Shown here piece by piece: positions 29,216 through 44,039 of a stretch of 64,000 nucleotides of DNA. Within the stretch, counting starts at the first letter, position 1; every line of letters starts with the position of its first letter. A program made the translations under genes and the position numbers. The notes beneath the pieces are model-generated. The model was not told where the DNA came from and did not search any database. It saw only the letters and a list, made by a program, of their open reading frames with translations. Where the stretch lies: assembly GCA_030246985.1 (NCBI GenBank), contig CP107246.1, positions 994,282 through 1,058,281 on the forward strand, in the 5' to 3' direction. Source of the stretch: Candidatus Nitricoxidivorans perseverans. Lineage in GTDB: Bacteria > Pseudomonadota > Gammaproteobacteria > Burkholderiales > Rhodocyclaceae.

Positions 29216-29531
29216 TGAATACGAACTCGAAGTGTTGAGCGCCTTCGAGAAAGGCCAACTGAAGTCCGTTGCAACGAAAGCCGAACTTGCCAAGTTCAAG
29301 GCTGCTGCACGCGCTACCGCGATCAAAGATCGCCGAGTCAATATCCGCCTGTCTTCTGGCGACCTGAACGATATTCAGGTTAAAGCCCTAGCGGAAGGTG
29401 TGCCGTACCAAACGCTAATTGCCAGCGTTCTGCATAAGTACGTCACTGGGCGCCTTGCGGAGCGCCCGAGTGCCATCACGAGCACAACTCGCAAGCCGGC
29501 AGCAAGGCGTCGCGCTACATCGAGCCGCTAG
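29202..29531 (+). CDS. CopG/BrnA-like antitoxin
   Basis: A 109-residue protein from ATG 29202, preceded by AAGGTGA. The stretch KDRRVNIRLSSGDLNDIQVKALAEGVPYQTLIASVLHKY is a ribbon-helix-helix DNA-binding motif (strand then two helices), the usual antitoxin and autorepressor fold; it is quoted here by position, about residues 47-86. The C-terminal tail is Arg/Ala-rich and probably disordered. A GTG at 29193 is an alternative start. It pairs with the toxin gene immediately upstream. Confidence 0.75.
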   Translation: MPKIDEYELEVLSAFEKGQLKSVATKAELAKFKAAARATAIKDRRVNIRLSSGDLNDIQVKALAEGVPYQTLIASVLHKYVTGRLAERPSAITSTTRKPAARRRATSSR

Positions 29532-29632
29532 TCCATCCTGATGAATTCGACTCTTGGCTTGCGGCATTGAAAGACAAGGTGGGTCGTGGTCGCATAGTCT
29601 TCCCATGCCTCGTCAGAGAAGATCAGCTTCAC

Positions 29633-29662
29633 TTGGCCAACCCTTCGTTGCAGGGGCCTGGC
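29633..29662 (+). repeat. Possible degenerate attC half
   Basis: GGCCAACCCTTCGTTGCAGG and the next bases resemble the left part of common attC sites (AACCC-TTCGTT-CAGGGG) but no matching right half follows. It could mark the end of the toxin-antitoxin cassette. The evidence is weak. The rest of 29532-29691 shows nothing clear. Confidence 0.3.
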
Positions 29663-29691
29663 CTATGCCACCTCCGGCAGTCGGAATCGCC

Positions 29692-30549
29692 ATGTGGCTG
29701 AAGGCAGTTCTGCTCGTCGTTGTCGCGTTGCTGGTTGTCGTCGCTGGCGCCATCGCCTACGGGGCGTCTCGTTGGAAAACCGGCACCAATGAGTTACGCG
29801 CCAAGCTGGAGGCGGTGCGCCTCCCCATCAGTCCGACAACGTATGACGCAAGAGAAATCGAAAACCTGCCTTCGCCGGTGCGCCGATACTTCCGCGCGGT
29901 GCTGAAGGATGGCCAACCCATCGTCTCTGCGGCGCGTCTCACCCACGAAGGGCAGTTCAACATGGGTGAGACGCGGGCGAAATGGAGCCGGTTCACATCC
30001 TCCCAAGTGGCCTTCACGCGGCGCCCTGGCTTCGACTGGGACGGGCGCATCGCCATGGCGCCGGGTTTGAATGTGTTCGTCCACGACGCCTATGTCGCCG
30101 GTGAGGGTGTCTTGCGTGCGGAGTTGCTCGGCCTAGTGACCATTGCCGACATACGCGGAACGCCCGAGGCGGCGCAGGGCGAGCTGATGCGCTTTCTGGC
30201 GGAAGCGGCGTGGTATCCGACGGCATTGCTGCCGAGCCAAGGTGTCCGCTGGGAGTCGATTGACGACATGTCGGCAAGAGCGACGATCACGGATGGCGCG
30301 ACCACTGTTTCGCTCGATTTCCGCTTTGATGCCGAGGGGCTCATCAGCGGTGTTCGGGCTGCCGCGCGCCACCGCACCGCGAATGGCGCACTGGTTGCCA
30401 CACCTTGGCAAGGCCGGTTCTGGGGCCATGAAGTCCGAGGCGGCATGCGCATTCCGCTGGAGGGTGAGGTGGCTTGGGAGCTGTCAGAGGGTCTGTGGCC
30501 GTATTGGCGTGGGCGCGTTACGGAGGTTGCCTACGACTTTGCGCGATGA
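29692..30549 (+). CDS. DUF6544-type membrane-anchored protein
   Basis: A 285-residue protein with one N-terminal membrane helix (about 3-23, LKAVLLVVVALLVVVAGA) and a large extracytoplasmic or cytoplasmic domain. Marks are LPSPVRRYFRAVLKDGQP, RRPGFDWDGRIAM and IPLEGEVAWEL, which I recognise as the DUF6544 (formerly DUF6920) type. The function is unknown. The start at 29692 opens directly on the helix. It lies at the right edge of the integron and could be an old cassette or a resident gene. Confidence 0.7.
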   Translation: MWLKAVLLVVVALLVVVAGAIAYGASRWKTGTNELRAKLEAVRLPISPTTYDAREIENLPSPVRRYFRAVLKDGQPIVSAARLTHEGQFNMGETRAKWSRFTSSQVAFTRRPGFDWDGRIAMAPGLNVFVHDAYVAGEGVLRAELLGLVTIADIRGTPEAAQGELMRFLAEAAWYPTALLPSQGVRWESIDDMSARATITDGATTVSLDFRFDAEGLISGVRAAARHRTANGALVATPWQGRFWGHEVRGGMRIPLEGEVAWELSEGLWPYWRGRVTEVAYDFAR

Positions 30550-30590
30550 GCGGCCCCTGTTCGCAGTCACCGGCCCAACCGCCGGGCCTG

Positions 30591-31178
30591 TTATCGCGCG
30601 GGCAGTTTCGACCGCAGCGCCTGGGCGATGTCTTCGGGCGAGGCGTTTTCGTTGAGCGCGGAAACGAACCGGCCTTCCGTGTCGACGAGGTAGATCGGGT
30701 GGCTGAAGTCGACTTCGTAGCCGCCGTCCGGGGCGATCACCGACTTGTTGTAGGTGGCGCCGAAGCCGTTGGCGAACGCGGCGAGGCTGTCCGGCTTGCC
30801 GGTGGCGCCGACCATGTCGGGATGGATGCGGCGGGCGTATGCGCCCATGTCCGCCGGCGTATCCCGGTCGGGGTCCACCGACACCAGTATCATCCGCACC
30901 TGGCCGCGGTCGCGGGCACCGAGCATTTCGTAGCCCTTGACGACCCTGGCGAGCCGGTTCGCGCATTCATCGGCGCAGCGGGTGTAGCCCAGGGCGATCG
31001 CCAGCGCCTTGCCGCGCAGCAGCCGGCTGTCCAGCGCACCGTCGGCGGTTTCCAGGACGAAGTCGGTGGTGATGGCGCTCTTGTCGAAAAGGAGCTTCGA
31101 CAGCGGCTTTCCAATGAGGGCCGCGGCCAGGAGAATGGACAGGATGATCAGGGAGTTCTTCAGGACATTGTCGGACAT
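30591..31178 (-). CDS. SCO1/SenC/PrrC-family protein
   Basis: A 195-residue membrane-anchored thioredoxin-fold protein. After an N-terminal helix (7-25) the copper/redox site C68-x3-C72 (YTRCADECANR) and H160 (VDFSHPIYLVD) are both present. SCO proteins insert copper into the CuA site of cytochrome oxidase or act in thiol redox control. No oxidase genes are nearby. It ends 14 bases downstream of trxB, whose product handles thiols too, so the two are probably co-transcribed. Confidence 0.9.
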   Translation of the reverse strand: MSDNVLKNSLIILSILLAAALIGKPLSKLLFDKSAITTDFVLETADGALDSRLLRGKALAIALGYTRCADECANRLARVVKGYEMLGARDRGQVRMILVSVDPDRDTPADMGAYARRIHPDMVGATGKPDSLAAFANGFGATYNKSVIAPDGGYEVDFSHPIYLVDTEGRFVSALNENASPEDIAQALRSKLPAR

Positions 31179-31191
31179 GTGAATCGTTCCT

Positions 31192-34596
<3,405 letters not shown>

Positions 34597-34619
34597 CCTG
34601 GGCGATAATCCGCCCCGCC

Positions 34620-35228
34620 ATGCCCAAAACACTCATTGCACTCTGCGGCCTGTTGCTCGCGACCGCCGCGCAGGCCTCCGGTCTTGACCAGCTCAAGGAC
34701 TTTCTCGACCAGACCCGGAGCGCGCGCGGCAGCTTCGTCCAGAGCGTCGTCGGGAAGTCCGGGCGCAAGCCCCAGCAGTCGGCCGGATTCTTTGCGTTCG
34801 CCCGGCCGGGAAAATTCCGCTGGAGCTACGAGAAGCCCTACCAGCAGTTACTGGTCAGCGACGGCGAGAAGCTCTGGAGCTTCGATCCCGACCTGAACCA
34901 GGTGACGGTCAGGAAACTCGGCCAGGCCTTCGGTTCCAGTCCGGCGGCGCTGCTGGCCGGCGATGCCCTGGAGAACAGCTTCGTGCTCAGGGAGGGCGGG
35001 GCGGCGGAGGGCTTCGAGTTCGTCGAGGCCACGCCCAAGGCCCAGGACGGCACCTTCGAGCGCGTGCGCATCGGATTCAAGGACAAGCTGCCCCGGATCA
35101 TGGAAGTCCGCGACAACTTCGGCCAGACCACGACCCTTTTCCTGAATCAGATCGAGAGCAATGAGCCGCTGCCGGCCGGCGTCTTCCGCTTCGCGCCGCC
35201 CAAGGGCGCCGACGTCGTGGGGGAATAG
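34620..35228 (+). CDS. lolA: Outer-membrane lipoprotein carrier protein
   Basis: A 202-residue periplasmic chaperone that moves lipoproteins from LolCDE to LolB. Signal peptide 1-19 (cut after AQA). The LolA pattern SARGSFVQSVVGKSGRKPQQS, FAFARPGKFRWSYEKPY and a lipid-binding beta-barrel follow. It is the partner gene of ftsK in the usual ftsK-lolA-rarA order, but here rarA lies 10 kb away on the other strand. Confidence 0.94.
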   Translation: MPKTLIALCGLLLATAAQASGLDQLKDFLDQTRSARGSFVQSVVGKSGRKPQQSAGFFAFARPGKFRWSYEKPYQQLLVSDGEKLWSFDPDLNQVTVRKLGQAFGSSPAALLAGDALENSFVLREGGAAEGFEFVEATPKAQDGTFERVRIGFKDKLPRIMEVRDNFGQTTTLFLNQIESNEPLPAGVFRFAPPKGADVVGE

Positions 35229-35272
35229 GGCCGGGCTGGCGCGATGCGAACGATTCCGCCCATCCGCCCGTA

Positions 35273-36433
35273 ATGCCGACGAACCTCGAACGTGAACTCG
35301 CCGAACTGGCCGACGCCGGGCTGCTGCGCCGCCGTCGCGTTTCCGGTTCGCCATGCGGACCGGAGATGGTCATCGACGGTCGGTCGGTGCTCTCGTTCGC
35401 GTCCAACGATTACCTCGGCCTGGCGAACCATCCGGACGCGATCGAAGCCGTAGCCTCCAGCGCCCGCCGCTGGGGCGTCGGAGCGGGCGCCTCGCATTTT
35501 CTCGGCGGCCATTTCGAGCCACACCACGAACTGGAAGAGCGGCTCGCCGCCTTCGTCGGCGCACAGCGCGCGCTGATCTTTTCCACCGGCTACATGGCCA
35601 ACCTGGCCATCGTGCCGGCGCTAGTCGGGCGCAACGACGCCGTCTTCGCCGACCGGCTCAATCATGCTTCGCTGATCGACGCCGTGCGGCTCTCCGATGC
35701 GAAGAGCCACCGCTATCCCCATCTCGACCTCGAGGCGCTCGAATCCCGGCTCGCCGCGAGCGCGGCGAAGGGCAAACTGATCCTCACCGACGCCGTCTTC
35801 AGCATGGACGGCGACGTCGCGCCGCTGCCGGAGCTCGCGTCGCTGGCGGAACGCTTCGGCGCGTGGCTCGTCGTCGACGACGCGCACGGCTTCGGCGTGC
35901 TGGGGCCTCAGGGGCGTGGGACGCTGGCGCATTCCGGGCTCGCGCCGCGCGGCCACGTGCTGCTCATGGGCACGCTGGGCAAGGCGGCCGGAGTCGCCGG
36001 GGCTTTCGTGGCCGGCGACGCGAACATCGTCGAATGGCTGGTCCAGAAGGCGCGCACGGCGATCTACACCACCGCCGCGCCGCCGATGCTTTCCGCCGTG
36101 CTGATCGAGAGCCTGAAGCTGATCGAATCCGGCGAAGAACGACGGGCGCACCTGGAGTCGCTGATCGCGCGGCTTCGGGCAGGGATCGGGCTCCTCGGCG
36201 AACGCGCCGGCTGGCGCCTGCCGCCCTCTTTCACCGCCATCCAGCCCCTCATCATCGGCGGCGAAACCATGCGGGTGGCCGAAGCCCTGCTGGCGCGGGG
36301 AATCTGGGCGCCGGCGATCCGTCCGCCTACGGTGCCGGAGGGCACGGCGCGGCTGCGCATCTCGCTCTCGGCCGCGCACAGCGGGGCGCAGGTGGACCGG
36401 CTGGTGGCGGCGCTGGCGGAAATCGCGGCATGA
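35273..36433 (+). CDS. bioF: 8-amino-7-oxononanoate synthase
   Basis: A 386-residue PLP enzyme that joins pimeloyl-ACP (or CoA) and alanine in biotin synthesis. Motifs: SFASNDYLGLANHP, GAGASHFLGGHFEPHHELE, VDDAHGFGVLGP and the PLP Lys in MGTLGKAAGVAG. It is the first of four overlapping biotin genes. The length is normal. No strong own promoter was identified in the 44 bases after lolA. Confidence 0.96.
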   Translation: MPTNLERELAELADAGLLRRRRVSGSPCGPEMVIDGRSVLSFASNDYLGLANHPDAIEAVASSARRWGVGAGASHFLGGHFEPHHELEERLAAFVGAQRALIFSTGYMANLAIVPALVGRNDAVFADRLNHASLIDAVRLSDAKSHRYPHLDLEALESRLAASAAKGKLILTDAVFSMDGDVAPLPELASLAERFGAWLVVDDAHGFGVLGPQGRGTLAHSGLAPRGHVLLMGTLGKAAGVAGAFVAGDANIVEWLVQKARTAIYTTAAPPMLSAVLIESLKLIESGEERRAHLESLIARLRAGIGLLGERAGWRLPPSFTAIQPLIIGGETMRVAEALLARGIWAPAIRPPTVPEGTARLRISLSAAHSGAQVDRLVAALAEIAA

Positions 36434-37059
36434 CGGGCCTCACTTTCCATCCCGGATGGGGCTTCGACGAGCGCGTCTTCCAGCCCGTTGCCGACCGGAT
36501 CAAGGGCCGCCTCGCCGGGCCACCAACCCGGCCACTCATCTGCGGCTGGTCGCTGGGCGCGATTCATGCGCTGAAGGCGGCCGGGGCGGGCCGCCTGGTG
36601 CTGGTGGGCGCGACGCCGCGCTTCACCCAGGCGCCCGACTGGCCCCACGCCCAGATGGCCGATGTGCTGGAGAATTTCGCCGCCGCCGTCGCCGCCGATC
36701 CGGCCGATGCCCTGCGCCGCTTCGCCGCGCTCATGAACCAGGGCGACGATCACGCGCGCGATCTCGTCCGGCACCTGACCGGGCTGCTGCGCGAAGGCAT
36801 GCCCGACGTCGCCACGCTCGCCGCCGGGCTGGACGAACTGCGCGACGCCGACCTTCGCGCCCTCGTGCCGTCGATCCGCCAACGGGTGCTGATCGTGCAT
36901 GGCGAACGCGATCCGCTGATGCCGCTCGCCGCCGCGGAATGGCTGGCGGCGCATTTGCCGGACGCCCGGCTGGAAGTCTTCGCCGGCTGCGCCCACGCGC
37001 CCTTCCTCTCGCAGCCGGACCGGTTCGCCGACCTCGTCGCTGCGTTCGCCAATGAATAA
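36430..37059 (+). CDS. bioH: Pimeloyl-ACP methyl ester esterase (BioH-type hydrolase)
   Basis: A 209-residue alpha/beta hydrolase, slightly shorter than E. coli BioH (256). The catalytic triad is S41 (GWSLG), D161 (HGERDPLMP) and H189 (GCAHAPF). It should free pimeloyl-ACP from its methyl ester. It overlaps bioF by 4 bases (ATGA) and bioC by 8. BioG-type esterases are an alternative name for short forms; context supports the role either way. Confidence 0.85.
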   Translation: MTGLTFHPGWGFDERVFQPVADRIKGRLAGPPTRPLICGWSLGAIHALKAAGAGRLVLVGATPRFTQAPDWPHAQMADVLENFAAAVAADPADALRRFAALMNQGDDHARDLVRHLTGLLREGMPDVATLAAGLDELRDADLRALVPSIRQRVLIVHGERDPLMPLAAAEWLAAHLPDARLEVFAGCAHAPFLSQPDRFADLVAAFANE

Positions 37060-37864
37060 GCGCGCCATCCGCCGATCCTTCGACCGCGCCGCCGGCAGCT
37101 ACGACGCGGCGGCCGCGTTGCAGCGGGAGGTCGGCGAACTGCTAATGGAGGAAATAGCGGAGGAAATAGGGGACAGACTACGATTTTTTGAATCTCAAAA
37201 TCGTGGTCTGTCCCCTATTTCCTCTATTTCCCTTTCCATCCTCGACGCCGGCTGCGGCACCGGTCACGGCCTGCGGCTGCTCTCGGCGCGATGGCCGCAT
37301 GCGCGGCTCGTCGCCGCCGACTTCGCGCCCGCGATGCTGGCCGCCGCGCCGGGCGAACGGGTCGGGGCCGACATCGAGGCCCTGCCCTTTCCGGCGGCCG
37401 CGTTCGATCTCTACTGGTCGAGCCTGACGATCCAGTGGTGCGATGCCGCCCGCGTCTTCGGGGAGGCCGCCCGCGTGCTCGCGCCCGGCGGCCGGCTTGC
37501 CGTCAGCAGCCTTGCGCCGGGCACGCTGGCCGAGCTGGACGATGCCTTTTCCGGCATCGACCGGCATCGACACGTGCTCGAATTCGCGCCCGCGCAGGCC
37601 CTGGCCGATGCCTGCGCCGCGGCGGGTTTCCGGAACGTGGCCCTTGAAGCCCGAACGATCCGCCAGCATCACCCCGATCTCAGGTCGCTGCTCTCCATCC
37701 TGAAGTCGCTCGGCGCCAATCAGGTGGGCAATCGCCGGCCGGGGTTGATGGGCCGCCGCGCATGGCGGGCGGTGGAGGCGCGCTACGAATCCCTGCGCGA
37801 GAATGGCGGCCTGCCCGCCACCTGGGAGGTCATTCTGTGTACCGCAAGCAAGCCTTCTTCATAG
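37052..37864 (+). CDS. bioC: Malonyl-ACP O-methyltransferase, with in-frame palindrome insertion
   Basis: A 270-residue SAM-dependent methyltransferase that caps malonyl-ACP to start pimelate synthesis. It opens KRAIRRSFDRAAGSYD, SAM motif I is ILDAGCGTGHGLRLL (63-77), and post-motifs include DIEALPFPAAAFDLYWSSLTIQW. Between the first helix and motif I, residues about 37-58 are encoded by a 63-base palindromic repeat that keeps the frame. This loop is outside the conserved fold, so the enzyme may still work, though the insert could disturb its mRNA or substrate binding. The last 28 bases overlap bioD. Confidence 0.9.
   Translation: MNKRAIRRSFDRAAGSYDAAAALQREVGELLMEEIAEEIGDRLRFFESQNRGLSPISSISLSILDAGCGTGHGLRLLSARWPHARLVAADFAPAMLAAAPGERVGADIEALPFPAAAFDLYWSSLTIQWCDAARVFGEAARVLAPGGRLAVSSLAPGTLAELDDAFSGIDRHRHVLEFAPAQALADACAAAGFRNVALEARTIRQHHPDLRSLLSILKSLGANQVGNRRPGLMGRRAWRAVEARYESLRENGGLPATWEVILCTASKPSS
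37161..37223. repeat. 63-base REP-like palindrome inside bioC
   Basis: Arms of 27 bases (37161-37187 and 37197-37223) are inverted copies with one difference, around a 9-base loop. The arm reads AGGAAATAGGGGACAGACYA onward. The outer GGAAATAG unit is repeated again on each side. AT-rich content differs sharply from bioC. It looks like a mobile REP/MITE-type element that entered a coding region in frame (63 is a multiple of 3). Confidence 0.9.
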
Positions 37865-38496
37865 CCGGCACCGACACGGGCGTCGGCAAGACGTTCGTGA
37901 CCTGCGCCCTGCTCCACCTCGCGCGCGGCCGTGGGCTTGCGGCCGCCGGCATGAAGCCGGTGGCGGCCGGCGTCGACGCCGGCGGGCGCAACGAGGATGT
38001 CGAGCGGCTGATCGCCGCCAGTTCCTTCGCCGCGCCGTGCGAACTCGTCAACCCGTACGGCTTCGCCGCACCCGTCGCGCCGCACCTCGCGGCCGCGGAC
38101 GAGGGGCGGCGCATCGACATCGAGGTCATCGCCAATGCCTCGCGCCGGCTGGCGGAACGGGCCGACCTGCTGCTCGTGGAAGGTGTCGGCGGCTTCCGCG
38201 TGCCGCTGGGCGACGACTTGGACACCGCCGATCTCGCCGTCCGCCTCGGCCTGCCGGTGATTCTGGTCGTCGGCCTGCGGCTGGGCTGCCTCAACCATGC
38301 GCTGCTCACGGCCGAGGCGATCGCGGCGCGCGGCCTGCCCTTCGCCGGATGGATCGCCAACGTCATCGACCCCGGCATGGCCCGCCGGGAGGAAAATATC
38401 GCGGCACTGGAAGAACGCCTGAAGGCGCCCCTCCTGGGTACGCTGCCCCACGCCGAAGATCCGGCCGCCGCCGCCCGGCGCCTCCGTCTTCCATGA
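37837..38496 (+). CDS. bioD: Dethiobiotin synthetase
   Basis: A 219-residue ATP-dependent carboxylase that closes the ureido ring in biotin synthesis. P-loop GTDTGVGKT is at 11-19; KPVAAG and LVEGVGGFRVPL are the substrate sites. The start is GTG at 37837, with GGGAGGT seven bases before it, inside the end of bioC. BioB and BioA are not in the window. It is the last gene of the operon. Confidence 0.95.
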   Translation: MYRKQAFFIAGTDTGVGKTFVTCALLHLARGRGLAAAGMKPVAAGVDAGGRNEDVERLIAASSFAAPCELVNPYGFAAPVAPHLAAADEGRRIDIEVIANASRRLAERADLLLVEGVGGFRVPLGDDLDTADLAVRLGLPVILVVGLRLGCLNHALLTAEAIAARGLPFAGWIANVIDPGMARREENIAALEERLKAPLLGTLPHAEDPAAAARRLRLP

Positions 38497-38622
38497 AAAC
38501 AAGGCGTTGCCGCCGCCACCTCCAGGAAATCGACCTGATGGCCTGACGCCCCCTCCCGGGGTCGCCGCAAAACATCGGCATTACGTTAGACTTACGGAAG
38601 TCAAAGGAGGAGGGAGACCTCG

Positions 38623-40245
38623 ATGTTCCGCATTGTCGACCTGAAAATCTGGCTGCGCCTCACGGGCGTCATCTGGGTAATGCTGATAATCGCCTGGACC
38701 AGCCTGATCTTCTGGGAAAGCCACGTCAACCGGCAAACCGCCATCGACCAGGCGCGCTCCTTTTCCCTTTCGATGCACGAGGCGACCATGGCCGGTCTGA
38801 CCGGCATGATGCTCACCGGCTCCATCGGCCAGCGGGAGGTCTTCCTCGACCAGATCAAGCAGCTCTCGGTCATCCGCGACCTTTCCGTGATCCGCGGCGA
38901 GGCCGTGTCTAAGCAATTCGGGGCGGGCAACCCCAAGGACACCGTCCAGGCCGACGCCGAGGAACAGCAGGCGATGGCGAGCGGCAAGGAATTTTCCGCC
39001 GTCCAGTCGGACGGCAAGGGCGAATACCTGCGCGTCGTGCGCCCGGCCATCGCCAAAAAGAACTATCTCGGCAAGGACTGCCTGATGTGCCATCAGGTGC
39101 CGGAAGGCACCGTGCTGGGCGCGGTCAGCATGAAAATTTCCCTCGACGGGGTCAACGAGGCGGTGTCGACGCAGCGGGTCAAGTCGCTGCTGGCGGCGCT
39201 CCTGATGAGCATCCCGCTCCTGGCGTTCATCTACATCTTCGTCAGCAACGTCGTCACCAAGCCTCTCGACAAGATGGTCGCCGGACTACGCGACATCGCC
39301 AGCGGCGAGGGCGACCTGACCCGCCGTCTCGAAGTCCGCAGCAAGGACGAGATCGGCCAGGCGTCTTCCGTCTTCAACGACATGATGGCCAACTTCGGCG
39401 CCCTGGTTCGCCATGTCAGCGAAGCCGCATCCGAGGTCTCGGTGGCCGCCCGCCAGCTTTCCGCCAACGCCGATCAGGTGGCGTCCGGATCCCACCGGCA
39501 GAAGGATATCTCGGCGGCCGCGACCGGTTCCGTGGAACAGATGGCCGCCAGCATCGGCTCCATCGCCCAGAGCACGGAGGAGGTTCACCAGCAGTCGCGG
39601 GAAAGCCTGCGGCGCTCGGAGGAAGGCAACGAAAGCCTGTCGCAGCTGATCGGCGAAATCAGCGTCGTCGAGAATACGGTCCAGGAGATCGCGGACTCGG
39701 TCCACCAGTTCGTCCGGAGCACCGAGACCATCACCAGCATGACCCGCCAGGTCAAGGACATCGCCGACCAGACGAACCTGCTGGCGTTGAACGCCGCCAT
39801 CGAGGCGGCCCGCGCCGGTGAGCAGGGCCGCGGCTTCGCCGTGGTCGCGGACGAAGTCCGGAAACTGGCCGAGAAGTCCGCCAGCTCGGCCAGCGAAATC
39901 GACGCCATCACCCGCACGCTGTCCGACCAGTCCGAACAGGTCCAGCGCTCGATCCAGAACGGGTTGGCCCACCTGACGGCAAGTCAGGAATCGATGGAGA
40001 CGGTCGCCTCCGTCCTCTCCGAGGCCGGCGCCTCCGTGAACCAGGTCGGTCAAGGGCTGGACGCCATCGCCAGCGCCGCGGAGGAGCAGCGCCGGGTCAG
40101 CAGCGAGGTGGCCGGCAATATCGATTCCATCGCCACCATGGCCCGGGAAAACGACGAGGTCATCGAACGGACCGCGGCGGCGACCCGGCGGCTGGAAAAC
40201 CTGGCCGACAACCTGCAAAACATCGTCGGACGCTTCAGAACCTGA
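38623..40245 (+). CDS. Methyl-accepting chemotaxis protein with a c-type heme sensor domain
   Basis: A 540-residue chemoreceptor. TM1 is about 12-30 and TM2 about 188-209. The periplasmic domain between them contains CLMCH at 153-157 (C153, C156, H157), a complete CxxCH c-heme site, near its end. HAMP (210-262) and a full MCP signalling domain follow ([20 protein letters not shown] hairpin tip). Geobacter has comparable heme-PAS chemoreceptors. It probably reports redox potential or a gas ligand to the flagellar motor. No CheR pentapeptide is seen at the end. AAAGGAGG precedes the ATG. Confidence 0.9.
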   Translation: MFRIVDLKIWLRLTGVIWVMLIIAWTSLIFWESHVNRQTAIDQARSFSLSMHEATMAGLTGMMLTGSIGQREVFLDQIKQLSVIRDLSVIRGEAVSKQFGAGNPKDTVQADAEEQQAMASGKEFSAVQSDGKGEYLRVVRPAIAKKNYLGKDCLMCHQVPEGTVLGAVSMKISLDGVNEAVSTQRVKSLLAALLMSIPLLAFIYIFVSNVVTKPLDKMVAGLRDIASGEGDLTRRLEVRSKDEIGQASSVFNDMMANFGALVRHVSEAASEVSVAARQLSANADQVASGSHRQKDISAAATGSVEQMAASIGSIAQSTEEVHQQSRESLRRSEEGNESLSQLIGEISVVENTVQEIADSVHQFVRSTETITSMTRQVKDIADQTNLLALNAAIEAARAGEQGRGFAVVADEVRKLAEKSASSASEIDAITRTLSDQSEQVQRSIQNGLAHLTASQESMETVASVLSEAGASVNQVGQGLDAIASAAEEQRRVSSEVAGNIDSIATMARENDEVIERTAAATRRLENLADNLQNIVGRFRT

Positions 40246-40271
40246 TCGCCGAAAATTTTTCCGGGCGAGGG

Positions 40272-40298
40272 CTTGAATCCGGCCCGGGCGCCTCCATC
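40272..40298 (+). promoter_or_regulatory. grpE: Sigma-32-like heat-shock promoter of grpE
   Basis: CTTGAA (40272-40277), a 13-base spacer and CCTCCATC (40291-40298) match the sigma-32 pattern CTTGAA-N13-15-CCCCATNT well. It stands 39 bases before the grpE ATG, directly after the chemoreceptor gene. Confidence 0.6.
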
Positions 40299-40336
40299 AC
40301 CCATTCGGTTTATCGCTCAGGAATCAAGGACGCCCC

Positions 40337-40873
40337 ATGCAGGACGATGTCGACTCCCTGCCCGAAGAAATCGGGCAGAACCCTACGCCGCAGGCCGAAA
40401 CGATGCCCAGCATCGAGGAAATGCTCAGGACCGCGGAACTCAAGGCCGAAGAGCACCACGACGCCTGGCTGCGCGCCAAGGCCGAAACCGAGAACGTGCG
40501 CCGCCGCGCCCAGGAGGATGTCGCCAAGGCCCATAAATTCGCCATCGAGAAATTCGCCGGCGAACTGCTTGCGGTGAAGGACAGCCTCGAAGCCGCCATT
40601 GCAACTTCGGCCAACGAGAACCAGGGCGCGGAGGCGCTGAAGTCCGGCGTCGAGCTGACCCTGAAGCAGCTCGCCGCCGCCTTCGAGAAATCGAGCCTCG
40701 CCGAAATCAACCCCCTCGGTGAGAAGTTCGACCCCCATCGCCACCAGGCCATCAGCCAGCTCGAAGCCGACGGCGAGCCCAACCGCGTGCTCCAGGTGCT
40801 CCAGAAGGGCTATGCCCTGCATGAACGGGTGGTACGGCCGGCGCTGGTCGTCGTTTCAAAAGCAAAGGCTTGA
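40337..40873 (+). CDS. grpE: Nucleotide exchange factor GrpE
   Basis: A 178-residue DnaK partner that releases ADP. The long N-terminal helix (about 25-85, [36 protein letters not shown]) and the C-terminal beta domain ending [12 protein letters not shown] are typical. AAGGA precedes the ATG. It is the first gene of the heat-shock operon; a second sigma-32-like promoter overlaps its stop. Confidence 0.95.
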   Translation: MQDDVDSLPEEIGQNPTPQAETMPSIEEMLRTAELKAEEHHDAWLRAKAETENVRRRAQEDVAKAHKFAIEKFAGELLAVKDSLEAAIATSANENQGAEALKSGVELTLKQLAAAFEKSSLAEINPLGEKFDPHRHQAISQLEADGEPNRVLQVLQKGYALHERVVRPALVVVSKAKA

Positions 40874-40896
40874 ACGGCGGCCCGGCCACCCCACAT
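40869..40896 (+). promoter_or_regulatory. dnaK: Sigma-32-like heat-shock promoter of dnaK
   Basis: CTTGAA (40869-40874, overlapping the grpE stop), a 14-base spacer and CCCCACAT (40889-40896) fit the heat-shock consensus closely. Transcription would start about 45 bases before the dnaK ATG. Confidence 0.6.
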
Positions 40897-40948
40897 TAGT
40901 CCCATCCCCCGAACGGGTCATCCAAAAAATTCAGCAAAGGACATCATC

Positions 40949-42886
<1,938 letters not shown>

Positions 42887-42899
42887 CGGCAGACGCTGA

Positions 42900-44033
<1,134 letters not shown>

Positions 44034-44039
44034 CCCCTC

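Larger units (their letters stand above)
24616..29662. mobile_element. Small chromosomal integron with cassette array
   Basis: An intact intI, an attI-like region and at least three cassettes, each ending in an attC whose first bases are the reverse complement of that cassette's own first bases. The right part (27.5-29.7 kb) is disturbed by an IS110-family remnant and partial attC copies. Cassette DNA is visibly less GC-rich than the flanks. The right limit is a guess set at the last attC-like fragment. Confidence 0.75.

Noticed and set aside
38497-38622. A terminator after bioD
   Set aside because: A short GC hairpin (CCCCCTCCCGGGG) is present but has neither a convincing stem nor a T-run.
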